A stretch of DNA of 64,000 nt, from NCBI GenBank assembly GCA_013359265.1, contig JABWCD010000002.1, forward strand, positions 62,001-126,000, written 5' to 3'. Of the stretch, positions 17,927-26,269 are shown one piece after another. Below the pieces are notes generated by a model. That model did not search any database. It worked only from the letters and a program-made list of their open reading frames with translations, and was not told the origin of the DNA. Each line of letters opens with the position of its first letter. The first letter of the stretch is position 1. This DNA comes from Candidatus Hydrogenedentota bacterium. GTDB taxonomy: Bacteria; Hydrogenedentota; Hydrogenedentia; Hydrogenedentales; SLHB01. Both the position numbers and the translations under genes were made by a program.

Positions 17927-19366
17927 TCAAAACGACACGAGGCAGTGCCAGATATACGTGTAGGCAAAGCCTTCGATGTTCTCCCATACCCGCTGGACGA
18001 TGGCTTCATCGCCGAGTAGGTTGTCGAGTTCCTTGCGTTTCACCGCCCACGGAATGCAAATGCCCGGAGCGGGATTCGCGTCGACGAACTCCTTGGCCCA
18101 TGCTTTGATCCGGTTGTCATTGCGCGGCCGGGCCGACGGCGGGTCGAGCGATTCGATTGGCGGGCCGCCCCGATAAACGCCGTACTCGCGCGTAAAGTGC
18201 GTCATCACTTCCACGTTGTGCACCTGCGCGTCATTCTGCACGATGGCGCTTGCGTCCATGATGTATCCGCCGTCCGCGCCCACTTCGTCGATGAGCCGCT
18301 TGCAGTAGTCGCGGACTTCCTGCGGTTTTCCGAGCGCCAACAGCGTGTTTGGCACGCCGCCGCTGATTGCGAACTTGTGATGCAACACGCGGTGCGCTTT
18401 CCGGTAATCGCTCCGATCGACATGAAAGATGATGCTCCCCTCGGGCAGTTCGGTGAACGCCTCCAGGTGCGCGTCCCAATTCCCCTCCGCATAGAACAAC
18501 ACCTGATAGCCGTGCGCCCACAGCGTTTCGACAATCGGGCGCAGCGTCGGCCAGTAGACCGTCTCGAACGTTTCGGGCGTCACGAACGGCACGCACCCGC
18601 GGTGCATCCAGATCGTTATCGGCACCAGCTTGTCCGGATCGGCGCTCGTCAGCGCAATGTGCATCAAGTGCGGCATCAGCGCCCGGCAGGCGCGCAGTAC
18701 TTTCTCCGGCTGTTCGATGAGATCGTTTGTCAGCCCGTAGTAACCGCGCAGCTTATCGCCGAGAATATCGAGTGGCGCCTTTAGAATTCCCCCGATGGCA
18801 GGTGCCATGCCGCACTCGGTCCTGAGTTTCTCGTTCTGCGCGCCGAGCGCCGTGAAGTAATGCAGCATCGCCATGCCACCCTTCAGGAACGACAGGTTAT
18901 TGCGATAAGTCGCGGGCGCGCCGATCGGCGCTACGTCCTTCGATACACGCGGCAACCACGTGTTAAACAGAAATCCCGTCGGGTCGGCTATTAGCGCGTC
19001 GTACTCGTCCGCGCGCATATGCGCCTCGTTCTCGGCAGGTTCGCAGTATTGAAACCCCACGTCCGCGGGAACATGAATCCCCGGCGCGCCGTAATACGTC
19101 AGCCCGATGGCTTCCGTCAGCCCGGTCCACACGTAGATCATGTTGCCGACGGTCGCATCCCAGTCGAAGTCCATCGCGCACTTGCGCGTTGCCGTCAGCG
19201 CGCCTTCGAAATCGTGCGTCGCCTGCTGGCACGTAACGCCCGCGTACTTCGACGCAAATTCCGCCACGAACGGGCGGATCGGCACGCGATCCGGTTTCTT
19301 GTTTTTCATGGCGGTGGTGTAGCGGCGAAGTCGTTCGGCATAACGTTGGTCGATGGCTGCGCTCAT
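17927..19366 (-). CDS. URO-D-family protein, long variant (copy 3)
   Basis: At 479 residues it is about 130 longer than its paralogues. The N-terminus (MKNKKPDRVPIRPFVAEFASKYAG) and the central GYQVLFYAEGNWDAHLEAF strand place it in the URO-D/MtaA superfamily. At the position where catalytic paralogues have His-X-Cys it has Tyr-Ala-Glu, and the later region reads GGYIMDASAIVQNDAQVHN, so no zinc triad is visible. The C-terminal extension (residues ~410-479) has no recognised family. Its stop abuts the stop of the corrinoid-protein gene with no spacer, and its start faces the next URO-D gene across a 215-bp divergent region containing a palindrome. It may have a changed activity or specificity. 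Confidence 0.85.
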   Translation of the reverse strand: MSAAIDQRYAERLRRYTTAMKNKKPDRVPIRPFVAEFASKYAGVTCQQATHDFEGALTATRKCAMDFDWDATVGNMIYVWTGLTEAIGLTYYGAPGIHVPADVGFQYCEPAENEAHMRADEYDALIADPTGFLFNTWLPRVSKDVAPIGAPATYRNNLSFLKGGMAMLHYFTALGAQNEKLRTECGMAPAIGGILKAPLDILGDKLRGYYGLTNDLIEQPEKVLRACRALMPHLMHIALTSADPDKLVPITIWMHRGCVPFVTPETFETVYWPTLRPIVETLWAHGYQVLFYAEGNWDAHLEAFTELPEGSIIFHVDRSDYRKAHRVLHHKFAISGGVPNTLLALGKPQEVRDYCKRLIDEVGADGGYIMDASAIVQNDAQVHNVEVMTHFTREYGVYRGGPPIESLDPPSARPRNDNRIKAWAKEFVDANPAPGICIPWAVKRKELDNLLGDEAIVQRVWENIEGFAYTYIWHCLVSF

Positions 19367-19488
19367 GGCATCCGCCCCCTCGGTTTGGCCGGCAGCGTGA
19401 AAGTAGGATGGAATCGCTGGCTACGTCCCCCGACGCGCCAACTCCGCTCCGGCAACCCGGTTCGACAATAACAGCACGCATATCCGGC

Positions 19489-19531
19489 GTCAACCGTCGC
19501 GGTTGACCTTCACGGGCCGCAGGTTTAGGCT
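19489..19531 (+). promoter_or_regulatory. divergent promoter region with 8-bp palindrome overlapping a -35 box
   Basis: GTCAACCG-TCG-CGGTTGAC (19489-19507) is a perfect 8-bp inverted repeat. Its right arm contains TTGACC (19503-19508), which pairs with TAGGCT (19526-19531) at 17 bp as a weak sigma70 promoter for the gene at 19582. A repressor bound to the palindrome would block the -35. No regulator gene is adjacent. Confidence 0.5.
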
Positions 19532-19581
19532 CTCTTCCGGGGGTTCTCAGCAAGTCCGGATTTCATCAGGGGGAAGGTGCC

Positions 19582-20598
19582 ATGGACGGGCGCGAGAGGA
19601 TACTTTCCGTGATCGAAGGCGGCACGCCGGATCGTCTGCCTTTCATGCCGATCACGATGATGTTCGCCGCGGAGCACGCCGGGAAACGGTACGGTGACTA
19701 CGCGAAGGACTATCGTACCCTGGTCGAATGTCAGCTCCGCGTCGCGGAGGACTACGAGATCGACCACGTCTCCTGCATTTCCGATCCAGCGCGCGAGGCC
19801 GCGGATTTCGGCGCACGCATCCAATATTTCGACGATCAACCCCCCGCCATTGACGAAGATAACGCGCTGCTCGCCGAGAAGGCCGCGTTGGTCCGGCTCA
19901 AGCGCCCCGATCCGCTCGGCGGCGGACGCATGCACGACCGGGTACGAGCGGCCGCGCTCTTCAAGGAACGTGTCCGCGGCGAGAAGCTGATCGAAGGTTG
20001 GGTCGAAGGGCCCTGCGCGCAGGCCGCCGATCTGCGCGGCATTAACACGCTCATGATGGATTTCTATGAGGACCCGGACTTCGTCCGCGATCTTTTCGCC
20101 TTTGTCATCGAGTTGGAACTTGAGTTCGGGCGCGCGCAAATCGCGGCCGGCGCAGACTCGATCGGCGTGGGTGACGCAGCGGCCTCGCTCATTGGGCCGC
20201 GGTTGTATGAGGAATTCGTGTGGCCGTATGAGGTCCAACTCGTGAAGGGCCTGCGCGACATGGGCGCGCGCGTGCGGCTGCACATTTGCGGCAATACATC
20301 CCCGATCGTCGAGGGCATGGGCCGCCTCGGCTGCGACATTGTCGATCTGGACTTTCCCGTATCGATGGCCGCCGCGCGCGACGCAATGGGGCCACGACAA
20401 ACGCTGCTCGGCAACATCGATCCCGTGCGCGATCTGCGCGACGGCACGCCGGAATCCGTCTACGCCGGAATCGCGAAATGCCACTGCGACGCGCACGCGC
20501 CATACATCGTGAGCGCGGGCTGTGAAGTGCCGCGCGGCACGCCGCCCGAGAACATGCGCGCGATGCTCGACTACGCGCGCAACACGAAGCCGGCCTGA
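19582..20598 (+). CDS. URO-D-family methylcorrinoid methyltransferase with intact zinc site (copy 4, MtaA/CmuA-like)
   Basis: A 338-residue protein beginning MDGRERILSVIEGGTPDRLPF, with GGGGGAAGG before the ATG. It is the only one of the five paralogues that keeps the full zinc-binding pattern of MtaA/MtbA/CmuA enzymes: HICGN (His234, Cys236) and SAGCEVPRGTPPENM (Cys314). Other family strands are GADSIGVGDAAASLIGP and LLGNIDPVRDL. It therefore most likely catalyses real methyl transfer to or from a thiol or corrinoid. In methanogens MtaA moves methyl from the corrinoid protein to coenzyme M; here the acceptor or donor is unknown. The next URO-D gene starts 11 nt after its stop. Confidence 0.9.
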   Translation: MDGRERILSVIEGGTPDRLPFMPITMMFAAEHAGKRYGDYAKDYRTLVECQLRVAEDYEIDHVSCISDPAREAADFGARIQYFDDQPPAIDEDNALLAEKAALVRLKRPDPLGGGRMHDRVRAAALFKERVRGEKLIEGWVEGPCAQAADLRGINTLMMDFYEDPDFVRDLFAFVIELELEFGRAQIAAGADSIGVGDAAASLIGPRLYEEFVWPYEVQLVKGLRDMGARVRLHICGNTSPIVEGMGRLGCDIVDLDFPVSMAAARDAMGPRQTLLGNIDPVRDLRDGTPESVYAGIAKCHCDAHAPYIVSAGCEVPRGTPPENMRAMLDYARNTKPA

Positions 20599-20609
20599 GC
20601 AACCGCGCC

Positions 20610-21704
20610 ATGACCGGGCAACTTATCAGCTATATTGCGCCGGGCGCGCCCGCGACGCGGCAACCCGCTGCGGGAGACGAACCATTCGTGCGTCCGGAGA
20701 TTGGGTTTACACCCAAATGGTACCGTGACGCAATTGGCATCGACTTCGGCGAGCGATGGCATTTGGACATCTCGTACAGACTCGAATCCCTCGCTCTGAT
20801 GCGTGCCGAACTGGATCGGCGTTTTCCCGGCGCGCAAATTGGAATGCCGCGCTACCGGCCCGATGTCACAGACGCGTTAACCGGGGTCCACGGCGCATGC
20901 GTTATTGCCGGCATCTATGGTCTTCCCATCCTGTACCGCGCCGAGCAATGGCCCGTGACGACGGGCACGCCGCTCACCGAAGAGCAAATCGCCACGTTGG
21001 AACCACCCGACCTCGACAATAGCCCATTCTTCGATAATCTCCTCGAACATGTTGACGACATCGCCGCGAAACTCGGGTGCGCTGCGGGATACATAAACTG
21101 GCAGGGTGTGCTCAACAACGCCCATCGAATCCGTGGCGAAGAACTGTTCACCGACATGTTCACCGCGCCGGAACTGTGCCATCATCTTTTTAATTGCGTC
21201 TGCACCACCATGATCGACGCGACTCGCCGCCTGCGCGAGCGGCAGTGCGTCAGCGGGTTCGACGTGTCGTTCTTCACGGTTAGTAATTGCCTCGTCAATC
21301 TTGTGTCGCCGGAGCTATACAAGGAATTCCTCTATCCGTATGATCGGCGCATCGCGGAAGCGTTCGGCACGCTCGGCGTGCACAACTGCGCGTGGACCGC
21401 GGACCCTTATCTCGACGCGTACGCGGACATTCCCCACGTTGCGTATATCGACATGGGCCTGGAATCCGACCTGGCTCGCGCGCGGCATCTGTTCCCAAAC
21501 GCGCGCCGCGCCATCATGTATCGCCCCACCGAACTCGCGGACAAACCAATGAGCGCGATCGAGCGCGACATGGAGCGAATCGCGGGCGAGTTTGGTCCCT
21601 GCGATATCGTCGCCGCGGACATCGAGAGCGGCACCCCGGACGAACGCGTGCTGGCGCTGATCGATATTTGCAGAAATCTGAGCGGGATCGGCGCCTTACG
21701 TTGA
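20610..21704 (+). CDS. URO-D-family methyltransferase-like protein (copy 5)
   Basis: A 364-residue protein, second gene of a two-gene operon with the intact MtaA-like copy. The N-terminal ~40 residues are a family-atypical extension, followed by IGFTPKWYRDAIGIDFGERW and a URO-D barrel. Zinc-site positions read GVHNCAWTADPYLDAY (His and Cys but spaced differently) and later AADIESGTPDER, with no third Cys. It may act as a partner or substrate-recognition subunit of the copy encoded just upstream; that is inference from spacing alone. The gene ends at a strong hairpin shared with the convergent Gfo/Idh gene. Confidence 0.8.
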   Translation: MTGQLISYIAPGAPATRQPAAGDEPFVRPEIGFTPKWYRDAIGIDFGERWHLDISYRLESLALMRAELDRRFPGAQIGMPRYRPDVTDALTGVHGACVIAGIYGLPILYRAEQWPVTTGTPLTEEQIATLEPPDLDNSPFFDNLLEHVDDIAAKLGCAAGYINWQGVLNNAHRIRGEELFTDMFTAPELCHHLFNCVCTTMIDATRRLRERQCVSGFDVSFFTVSNCLVNLVSPELYKEFLYPYDRRIAEAFGTLGVHNCAWTADPYLDAYADIPHVAYIDMGLESDLARARHLFPNARRAIMYRPTELADKPMSAIERDMERIAGEFGPCDIVAADIESGTPDERVLALIDICRNLSGIGALR

Positions 21705-21752
21705 AACCTGTTTCAGGGTTCGTTGCCGCTGAGAATCGTCATAAGATAAGAA

Positions 21753-21786
21753 CACAGGCGCGGATGATCTCGCATCCGCGCCTGTG
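21753..21786. terminator. bidirectional terminator-like hairpin
   Basis: A perfect 14-bp stem (CACAGGCGCGGATG ... CATCCGCGCCTGTG) with a 6-nt loop lies in the 97-bp gap between convergent genes. It has no T-tract on either side, so it may work as a Rho-independent pause or an mRNA 3'-end protector. Confidence 0.65.
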
Positions 21787-21801
21787 CGAAGTGAGCAGCT
21801 C

Positions 21802-23340
21802 TTACGAGATGACGAACGGGTCCGGCGTCTCGAAGTCGAACGTGTACCACGCCGGGTCGATGGTCACCATTTCCTTCTTTTCCGAGGCCTCGTGCGCGGC
21901 GATATCGCAGATCGACGCCATCAGCCCGCACATCTGGTTCGTGCGCGGCACCGTGTTCGTGCGTATGCACTCGGCAAACGCTTCGAACTGGAGCACGTCC
22001 GGGTTCTTTACGTAAGCGTCGTCTTCAAGCTCTGTTCCCTTAAATACGATACGTTCTTTCTCGATGAGCTTCGAGTACTTCTGGGTCTGGCCTGTTTGTT
22101 TGATCCACTCGATAATCTTGTCGTCTTTTGTCTGCTCGCCGGTATCCGGATCGAGCCAGATCTTTTCGGTTTCCGGCTGGAACCAGCCCCCTCGACCTGA
22201 TGCATCGAAGCCGCGCTCGTGCATTTCAAAGGTCCCCTTGTCGCCGACGAACAAAATGCCTTCGCCCTTCAGCGAACTTTGTAGCGTACCCGTCCATGTG
22301 AAGCGGACCGTATACGGCTTCATCATTTCAGTTGGCTCGATTTGTCCAACGCTGGCGTTCGGGCTTGGAATGATATGGTTGGACTTTCCGCGCCGCATGT
22401 CGTACTCGAATATCAGTACGATATTGTCGTAGGTGTCGCGGTCGTCTTTCCAGAAATCGATTCCACCGGTTGCCATGACGCGTGCGGGCGGAGTGCCCAG
22501 CATCCAGTTCACAACTTCAATATGGTGCGTCGCCAATTCACTGATCAGGCCTGCGCTGTACATCTGGTAGATGCGCCAGTTGATCATCTTCTTGAAGTCC
22601 GGGATTAACTTCTTCTCCGCCGCCGTCAATTCGTATTCAATGGTCTTCTCGCCAGTCGGATCCTGAGGATCCTTCTTTCGCGGCATGGGCCGGCGCCAGT
22701 CGCCATACCGGTGCCACTGCCCCTCGATGTATTGCACACGGCCCGCGCGGCCGTCGGCGTAACCTCTCACCATGTGGATGTACTCGGGGTTGTAACGGCG
22801 CTGGTGACCGACCTGCACGAACTTCCCTGTCTCGTGGCACTTCGCGACGATATTGCGGCAGCGATCGACGGTGTCCGCCATCGTCTTCTCGCAGAAGACG
22901 TGTTTGCCCGCGCTCAGGCAGTCCATCACGATGTCGTAGTGCGTCTTGAACGGCGTCGCTATCAACACCGCATCGATGTTGTCCTTCTCCTTCGCCAGCA
23001 TATCGCGGTAGTCGAGATAGCAATGCGGTTTGAATGCGTTTTGCTTCGCGGCAATCGCGGCTTTCTTGTCGTCCGGATCGTCCTTCTGAGGATCGGGTAT
23101 GAGTGTCTTCAACCCGCCGATCAGCGACGGGATTAGGCAGTCCGACATCGCAACAACCTCGATATGAGGGTTCCCTGCGATGCCCTCTTCGAGATGGACG
23201 CGGTTTTGGCTTCCGGTCCCGATGAGTGCGAGGCGAATCTTTTCGTTTTGCGCGTACGAAAATGGCGACCAGCCCGTCGCAATCATTACGCCCGCAGCCG
23301 CACCGGCGCTTTGCATGAAGTTTCGTCTCGTCACGTCCAT
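21802..23340 (-). CDS. Tat-exported Gfo/Idh/MocA family oxidoreductase, long variant
   Basis: A 512-residue protein with the leader VTRRNFMQSAG (Arg5-Arg6). The Rossmann loop GTGSQN differs from the usual GxGxxG in its last position. The EKP motif is FCEKTMA, with Thr in place of Pro. The C-terminal sheet domain contains TGGIDFWKDDRDTYDN and a long insertion relative to the other two paralogues in the window. It lies 12 nt downstream of the apbE-like gene on the same strand, so the two form an operon. The pairing suggests an exported redox system, with the flavinyltransferase modifying another exported protein not encoded here. The substrate is unknown. Confidence 0.88.
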   Translation of the reverse strand: MDVTRRNFMQSAGAAAGVMIATGWSPFSYAQNEKIRLALIGTGSQNRVHLEEGIAGNPHIEVVAMSDCLIPSLIGGLKTLIPDPQKDDPDDKKAAIAAKQNAFKPHCYLDYRDMLAKEKDNIDAVLIATPFKTHYDIVMDCLSAGKHVFCEKTMADTVDRCRNIVAKCHETGKFVQVGHQRRYNPEYIHMVRGYADGRAGRVQYIEGQWHRYGDWRRPMPRKKDPQDPTGEKTIEYELTAAEKKLIPDFKKMINWRIYQMYSAGLISELATHHIEVVNWMLGTPPARVMATGGIDFWKDDRDTYDNIVLIFEYDMRRGKSNHIIPSPNASVGQIEPTEMMKPYTVRFTWTGTLQSSLKGEGILFVGDKGTFEMHERGFDASGRGGWFQPETEKIWLDPDTGEQTKDDKIIEWIKQTGQTQKYSKLIEKERIVFKGTELEDDAYVKNPDVLQFEAFAECIRTNTVPRTNQMCGLMASICDIAAHEASEKKEMVTIDPAWYTFDFETPDPFVIS

Positions 23341-23352
23341 CGTCGGGTCCTT

Positions 23353-24420
23353 TCACTCCGTAAAGTTGATGCGAACCGGTTTGGGTTCCGATCCTTCCGC
23401 CGGATCCGGCACGAGGATCGCCCTTACCGTTGGATGTTTCGCGCAGTACTGCCTGGCCCATTCCACGCCGTTGACGAAGAAGCCTTTGCTCAGCGCTTCG
23501 GTCAGCGTCCCCGTCGGCCCGATGACCATCGCGTACATCACGCCCTGCGCCGGCATGCCCGTGCGCGGGTCAATGATGTGCCCGTACTTCTTGCCGTCAA
23601 CCACAAAATGGTCGTGCGCGTAGCCCGACGTCGAGACGGCTTCGTCCTTTATCGGCGCTTCGTCTATCGTGGTATCATTATACGGATGCTTCAGTTGAAT
23701 GATCCACCCGTCCTGCCCCGGCGGCGCGCCCATCGCGAGCATCGAGCTCGACCCGCCGTCGAGCAGCGCACACGTGACCCCATAGCCCCGCAGCACGTCG
23801 GCTGCCTGGTCCACGGCCAACCCCTTGGCGATACCTCCGAAATCGAGCCGCATCCCTTCCTTTTTGAAACCGACACTGTGGTCATCGTGCAGCACGATTA
23901 GCTTGTCCGAACCCACCAACGTTTTCGCAGCGGCCAGTTCCGCACCCGTCGGCAGCCGCGTCTCCTTTTTGCACGCCCGCCACAACTCAACGAGCGGACC
24001 GACGGTGATGTCGAACGCGCCGTCCGTATCCTTCCAGTAGTCGACTGACCGTTCGACGAGGTTCAGCATATCCATCGCCACACCAACAGGTTGCTTCGCG
24101 CCCTCATAGTTGATCCGCGACGCCTGCGTGCCGGGACGCCACGTGCTGATACGGCTCTCGAGACGGTCGATGGCGTCAAACGCTTCCTGGGCCGCCATCG
24201 CCATATGCCGTTCGGTTGGCCCGCCCTCTTTGCCAATGATCGTAAACTGAAACTCCGCGTACATCGCGTTGTGGGAAAGTGTAGTTTGAAAATACCCGGG
24301 GGGAAGAGACTGCGGAATCGGCGCGGAGATGGAGGCTTCGGCTCCCGCCGCTGCGGGAACGAAACAAACCTGCAGCGCGGCTAGCGCCACCAAATAGATT
24401 CGGCTGAGTACTGCGGCCAT
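23353..24420 (-). CDS. apbE: FAD:protein FMN transferase (ApbE family)
   Basis: A 355-residue protein that attaches FMN covalently to Thr/Ser of exported or membrane flavoproteins. An N-terminal signal peptide (residues ~1-27, ending AGAEA) predicts an extracytoplasmic location, usual for ApbE. Family motifs are visible: FDAIDRLESRISTWRPGTQASRIN, DTDGAFDITVGPLVELWR, RLDFGGIAKGLAVD, LLDGGSSSMLAMG and HIIDPRTGMPAQG with the metal-binding Asp/Thr. It precedes the long Gfo/Idh gene in an operon and is divergent from an ABC transporter operon. No obvious flavinylation target (an FMN-binding or RnfG/NqrC-type protein) is encoded in the window. Confidence 0.93.
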   Translation of the reverse strand: MAAVLSRIYLVALAALQVCFVPAAAGAEASISAPIPQSLPPGYFQTTLSHNAMYAEFQFTIIGKEGGPTERHMAMAAQEAFDAIDRLESRISTWRPGTQASRINYEGAKQPVGVAMDMLNLVERSVDYWKDTDGAFDITVGPLVELWRACKKETRLPTGAELAAAKTLVGSDKLIVLHDDHSVGFKKEGMRLDFGGIAKGLAVDQAADVLRGYGVTCALLDGGSSSMLAMGAPPGQDGWIIQLKHPYNDTTIDEAPIKDEAVSTSGYAHDHFVVDGKKYGHIIDPRTGMPAQGVMYAMVIGPTGTLTEALSKGFFVNGVEWARQYCAKHPTVRAILVPDPAEGSEPKPVRINFTE

Positions 24421-24520
24421 GGTTCTCGAAACCGTACTCCGTCGACGAGGACACCGTCAATGCTGGAAACATCGCCGGGGATATCGGTGTTCTCAAGCAC
24501 GTGCGGTTTAGGGAGGGTAA

Positions 24521-24549
24521 TTGTCGATTTCGTCCATATATGGTATACA
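24521..24549 (+). promoter_or_regulatory. promoter with internal palindrome for the ABC transporter operon
   Basis: TTGTCG (24521-24526) and TATACA (24544-24549) are 17 bp apart. The perfect palindrome CCATATATGG (24534-24543) lies between them and could be an operator. The surrounding 160 bp between the divergent starts is clearly more A/T-rich than the genes. Confidence 0.5.
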
Positions 24550-24582
24550 ACAACGTATAGCATCCTGTATATTGTGTTCGAC

Positions 24583-25509
24583 ATGGACGCGATTGAGACC
24601 AGAAACCTTACCAAGACCTACAAGGCCCAAATCGGGCGACGGTCCACGCCGTCGCTCGTCGAACTCAACCTGACCGTCCGCGAAAATGAAGTCTTCGGCT
24701 TTCTGGGCCGGAACGGCGCGGGCAAGACCACCACGATCAAGCTCTTGTGCGGGCTCATTCGCCCAACCCGGGGCGAGGCCCGCATCTTCGGCGAGGACTC
24801 GAAGCGCAAGGAATCGCGCCGTCAAATTGGCTACCTGCCGGAGAACCCCTATTTCTACGAGTACCTCACCCCGCGCGAAACCCTGGACTTCTACGGCAAG
24901 CTGCATGGGTTGAATGCCGCCGCGCGCGCGGCGGAATGGAAGAAGCTGTCGGAACTGCTCGACTTGGGTTCCATCGCGGACCAGCGCGTTCGTGGTTTCT
25001 CGAAGGGAATGCGGCAACGTCTGGGCTTTGCGGTCGCGCTCGTCGGCGATCCGCAACTGCTCGTGCTCGATGAACCGATGAGCGGACTCGACCCCCTCGG
25101 GCGCCGATCGATTCGCGAACTGATCTTGCGGATGCGCGACGAGAAGAAGACCATCTTTTTTTCGTCCCACGTGCTTGGCGACGTGGAACAAATCTGCGAT
25201 CGCGTCGGCATTCTAGTGAAGGGTAGGCTGACGCGGCACGGCCAGATCGACGAATTGCTTACCGAGAAAGTAATGATGGTCGAGATCATCGCCGCGCGCC
25301 TGAACGACGCGGCGTTGGCTGCCATCGCACCCATGGCGGCATCGTCGAGGACCTCCGAGGCCGGCCACCATTTCGTCATAACCGATCTTGCCACGGCGAA
25401 TCGTGCCGTCAAGGAAATTCACAATCACGGCGGCGACCTCGTTGACTTCGCCGCGGTGAAGGAATCGCTCGAGGACTATTTCATGCGCGTGCAGGAGGCG
25501 AAGCCATGA
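24583..25509 (+). CDS. ABC transporter ATP-binding protein
   Basis: A 308-residue ABC-2-type ATPase. Walker A is FLGRNGAGKTTTIKLL (residues ~43-58), the Q-loop follows in YLPENPYFYEYLTP, the signature is FSKGMRQRLGFA, Walker B is LLVLDEPMSGLDP and the switch His is in FFSSHVLGDVEQI. The ~80-residue C-terminal domain after the nucleotide-binding fold is typical of exporters of the CcmA/NatA/DrrA kind. The ATG at 24583 starts the conserved MDAIETRNLTKTYKA; the upstream frame lies in the promoter region. It overlaps the permease gene by 4 nt (ATGA). The substrate is unknown. Confidence 0.95.
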   Translation: MDAIETRNLTKTYKAQIGRRSTPSLVELNLTVRENEVFGFLGRNGAGKTTTIKLLCGLIRPTRGEARIFGEDSKRKESRRQIGYLPENPYFYEYLTPRETLDFYGKLHGLNAAARAAEWKKLSELLDLGSIADQRVRGFSKGMRQRLGFAVALVGDPQLLVLDEPMSGLDPLGRRSIRELILRMRDEKKTIFFSSHVLGDVEQICDRVGILVKGRLTRHGQIDELLTEKVMMVEIIAARLNDAALAAIAPMAASSRTSEAGHHFVITDLATANRAVKEIHNHGGDLVDFAAVKESLEDYFMRVQEAKP

Positions 25510-26267
25510 GGATTTTCGCCGTCGCGCACAACACCTTCCGCGAAGCCGTGCGCGACAAGGTCCTGTACGTACTCGTGTTCTTTGCGCTGGCGACGCTGCT
25601 CGGATCGAAAGCGCTCGGCTGGATCAGCATCGGGCAGGAAATCAAGATCGTCAAAGACTTCTCGCTTGCGTCCGTGTCGGTGTTTGGCGTGTTAATCGCC
25701 ATATTCGTCGGCACCAGCCTGGTCTACAAGGAAATCGACAAGCGCACCATCTACACAATTATTTGCCGTCCGATGGCGCGCTACGAATTTGTGCTCGGCA
25801 AGTACTTCGGCATGGCCGCGCTGCTCGGCGTCGTGACGGCGCTGATGGGCGCGGCCGGCGCGGGCTACACTGCGCTGCTCGGCGGCGCGATCGACGCCAC
25901 GTACTTCTACGCAGTGTTGCTGTCGTATTGGGAACTGCTCATGGTCACGGCGTTCGCCACGTTGTTCTCGTCGCTCACGTCGCCTATCCTCGGCGCTATC
26001 ATCGTGTTCTGCATATATGTCGTCGGGCACGCGACCACAATTCTCATCGATCTCCCCGCGCACTTCGACGGGACCAACGCGAAGCGAGTCCTCGAGATCG
26101 TCTACTACATCGTGCCGAACTTCTCAAACTTCAACATTCGCGCCGAGGCCGCGAACAACGTCGCCGTGTCGTTCGAGTACGTCGCGTGGGCGATGGCTTA
26201 CGGCACGGTATATACCGCGATGCTGCTGGCGCTCGCAGCGCTCGCCTTCGAGGACAAGGACGTGTAG
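25506..26267 (+). CDS. ABC-2 type transporter permease
   Basis: A 253-residue membrane protein with about six hydrophobic helices, opening MRIFAVAHNTFREAVRDKVLYVLVFF, the classical ABC-2 permease start. A cytoplasmic loop EIDKRTIYTIICRPMARYEFVLGKYFG matches the coupling region of NosY/GldF-like permeases. It is translationally coupled to the ATPase by an ATGA overlap, and the next gene starts 2 nt after its stop, so all three are one operon. With the ATPase it forms an exporter of unknown substrate. Confidence 0.92.
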   Translation: MRIFAVAHNTFREAVRDKVLYVLVFFALATLLGSKALGWISIGQEIKIVKDFSLASVSVFGVLIAIFVGTSLVYKEIDKRTIYTIICRPMARYEFVLGKYFGMAALLGVVTALMGAAGAGYTALLGGAIDATYFYAVLLSYWELLMVTAFATLFSSLTSPILGAIIVFCIYVVGHATTILIDLPAHFDGTNAKRVLEIVYYIVPNFSNFNIRAEAANNVAVSFEYVAWAMAYGTVYTAMLLALAALAFEDKDV

Positions 26268-26269
26268 CG

